Assembly (NCBI GenBank): GCA_950097605.1 | Contig: CATNEU010000100.1 | Coordinates: 1-6,166 of the forward strand | Length of the DNA: 6,166 bases | Direction: 5' to 3' | Source: an uncultured Oscillospiraceae bacterium | GTDB taxonomy: Bacteria > Bacillota > Clostridia > Oscillospirales > Ruminococcaceae | Shown here: piece by piece, positions 5,212 to 6,166 of the stretch | How the letters are laid out: every line of letters starts with the position of its first letter | Numbering within the stretch: the first letter of the stretch is position 1 | Translations under genes and position numbers: made by a program | The notes under the pieces: model-generated | The model's database searches: none | Told to the model about the DNA's origin: nothing | The model's input: the letters and a program-made list of their open reading frames with translations, nothing else

Positions 5212-6166
5212 CTACATAAGCGGCGCAAACGCTTTCAGTATGGTGCGGACCATGCGCCTGTACAATTTTTCGGACCGCGCTTCGTCGAGCGAGATCTCGT
5301 GACAGACCTTCAAGGTGTTCAAGTAGTCGTTTTTGAGCTGCTGGACCGCCCGGGTCTTGTACAGCCATGCGCCGCATTCAAAGTGCAGGTAGAGGCTGCG
5401 GTAGTCGAGATTGGTGGTGCCGATGATCCCGACCTCATCGTCCGCCAGGAAGGTTTTAGAGTGCAGGAAACCCGGCGTATACTCGTAAATCCGCACGCCG
5501 CACTCGATCAACTGCGCGTAATACGAGCGCGTGAGCAGGTGCACATACCACTTGTCCGCAATGTGGGGCAGCGTAATGCGCACATCCACGCCGCTTTTGG
5601 CCGCGAGCGTCAGTATGGTGATCAGCTCGTTGTCAATGATGAGATAGGGGGTGTTGATGTACACATAGCGTTTTGCGCGCGCAATCATGTTGATATAGGA
5701 GAGCTCGCCGACGTTTTCATCGTCGAGAGGGCTGTCCGCAAACGGCTGGACATAGCCGTCGCTCTCAAACGCCTCGTGCTAATACGAGTGCGGGCGATAG
5801 TTTTCAAAATCCAGCAACTCGCCGGTGGTAAATTGCCAGGCCTCCAAAAACATCACAGTCAGATTCCAGACGGCGTCGCCCGTCAGCATGATGGAGGCAT
5901 CTTTCCAGTGGCCGTGTTTTTCGTAGGCGTTGATGTATTCATCCGCGAGATTGATGCCGCCCGTGAACCCAATATAACCGTCGATCACGGCAATTTTCCG
6001 GTGGTCTCGGTTGTTGAGCTTAATCGAGAGCACCGGCCGGAACGGGTTGAACACACAGCACCGGATGCCAAAGCTCTCCAGCACCTTGTGGAAGTTGCTC
6101 GGCAGGGTATTCATGTAGCCCACATCGTCATACAGCACGCGGACCTCAACGCCGTCGCGCACCTTC
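5212..6166 (-). pseudogene. cls: cardiolipin synthase with an in-frame TAG, 5' end outside the window
   Basis: The minus-strand frame encodes the C-terminal two thirds of a Firmicutes-type cardiolipin synthase. This membrane enzyme joins two phosphatidylglycerols into cardiolipin using two phospholipase D motifs. The first motif, HRKIAVID, is encoded at 6003-5980 and is followed by GFTGGINLADEY. The second, HSKTFLAD, is encoded at 5463-5440 and is followed by GTTNLDYRSLYLHFECG. The protein ends in the typical FAPLM at a TAG (5212-5214). Between the motifs, in the same frame, a TAG (5781-5779) interrupts the linker: NYRPHSY, stop, HEAFESDGYVQPFADSPLD. No shift or loss of sequence is visible at the break. 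The downstream half has an ATG at 5688-5686 but no clear Shine-Dalgarno site, so separate translation is doubtful, and neither half alone has both catalytic motifs. The N-terminal membrane helices lie beyond 6166. The alternatives are a base-calling error or stop suppression. cls identity is near certain; the broken state is likely but unproven. Confidence 0.8.

Noticed and set aside
5212..5688. The downstream half of cls as an independent single-HKD protein
   Set aside because: The ATG at 5688 has no clear Shine-Dalgarno site, homology continues upstream of it in the same frame to the TAG, and one HKD motif is not enough for the family.
5779..5781. Pyrrolysine or genome-wide TAG recoding
   Set aside because: The same gene ends naturally with TAG at the family's usual C-terminus, and no pyl genes or suppressor tRNA are visible here; kept only as a remote alternative.
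1..6166. CRISPR arrays, tRNA or rRNA genes, insertion sequences, phage or defence modules
   Set aside because: I saw no spaced repeats, cloverleaf-like segments, transposase motifs or defence domains; the only repeats are the short leader block and the hairpins listed.

Overview
The window looks like a chromosomal housekeeping stretch from a fairly GC-rich Firmicute, most likely a Clostridia member (for example an Oscillospirales-like gut anaerobe). The signs are a trmK-nif3 pair, an RqcH/NFACT gene, a Firmicutes-type two-HKD cardiolipin synthase, a consensus SigA promoter, purine-rich Shine-Dalgarno sites and a stand-alone DUF1858 redox protein. The genus cannot be fixed from the sequence alone.

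Left part (1-486): a possible tail of an unseen upstream gene, then a near-perfect SigA promoter (TTGCAA, 17 bp, TATAAT). A leader with overlapping tandem repeats follows, then a 66-aa DUF1858 protein with a CxxC motif and a stem-loop terminator. This looks like a small, separately controlled transcription unit.

Middle part (487-5125): four plus-strand genes follow. trmK (tRNA m1A22 methyltransferase) overlaps nif3/yqfO (dinuclear-metal Nif3 protein with the PII-like insert) by 14 nt. Next comes an adenosine-deaminase-family hydrolase, visibly lower in GC than its neighbours, and then rqcH (ribosome-associated quality-control factor). All four start with GTG or TTG rather than ATG, each behind a plausible ribosome binding site. 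Translation is the theme of trmK and rqcH. The deaminase looks like an insertion into this context.

Right part (5126-6166): a perfect 20-bp stem-loop separates rqcH from a convergent minus-strand cardiolipin synthase gene whose 5' end lies outside the window. That gene carries an in-frame TAG between its two HKD catalytic motifs, with perfect homology continuing in the same frame on both sides. It is therefore a nonsense-interrupted gene, a sequencing error or (less likely) a readthrough case. I found no convincing new multi-gene system. The interrupted cls, the compositionally odd deaminase and the repeat-bearing leader of the DUF1858 gene are the points worth a second look.
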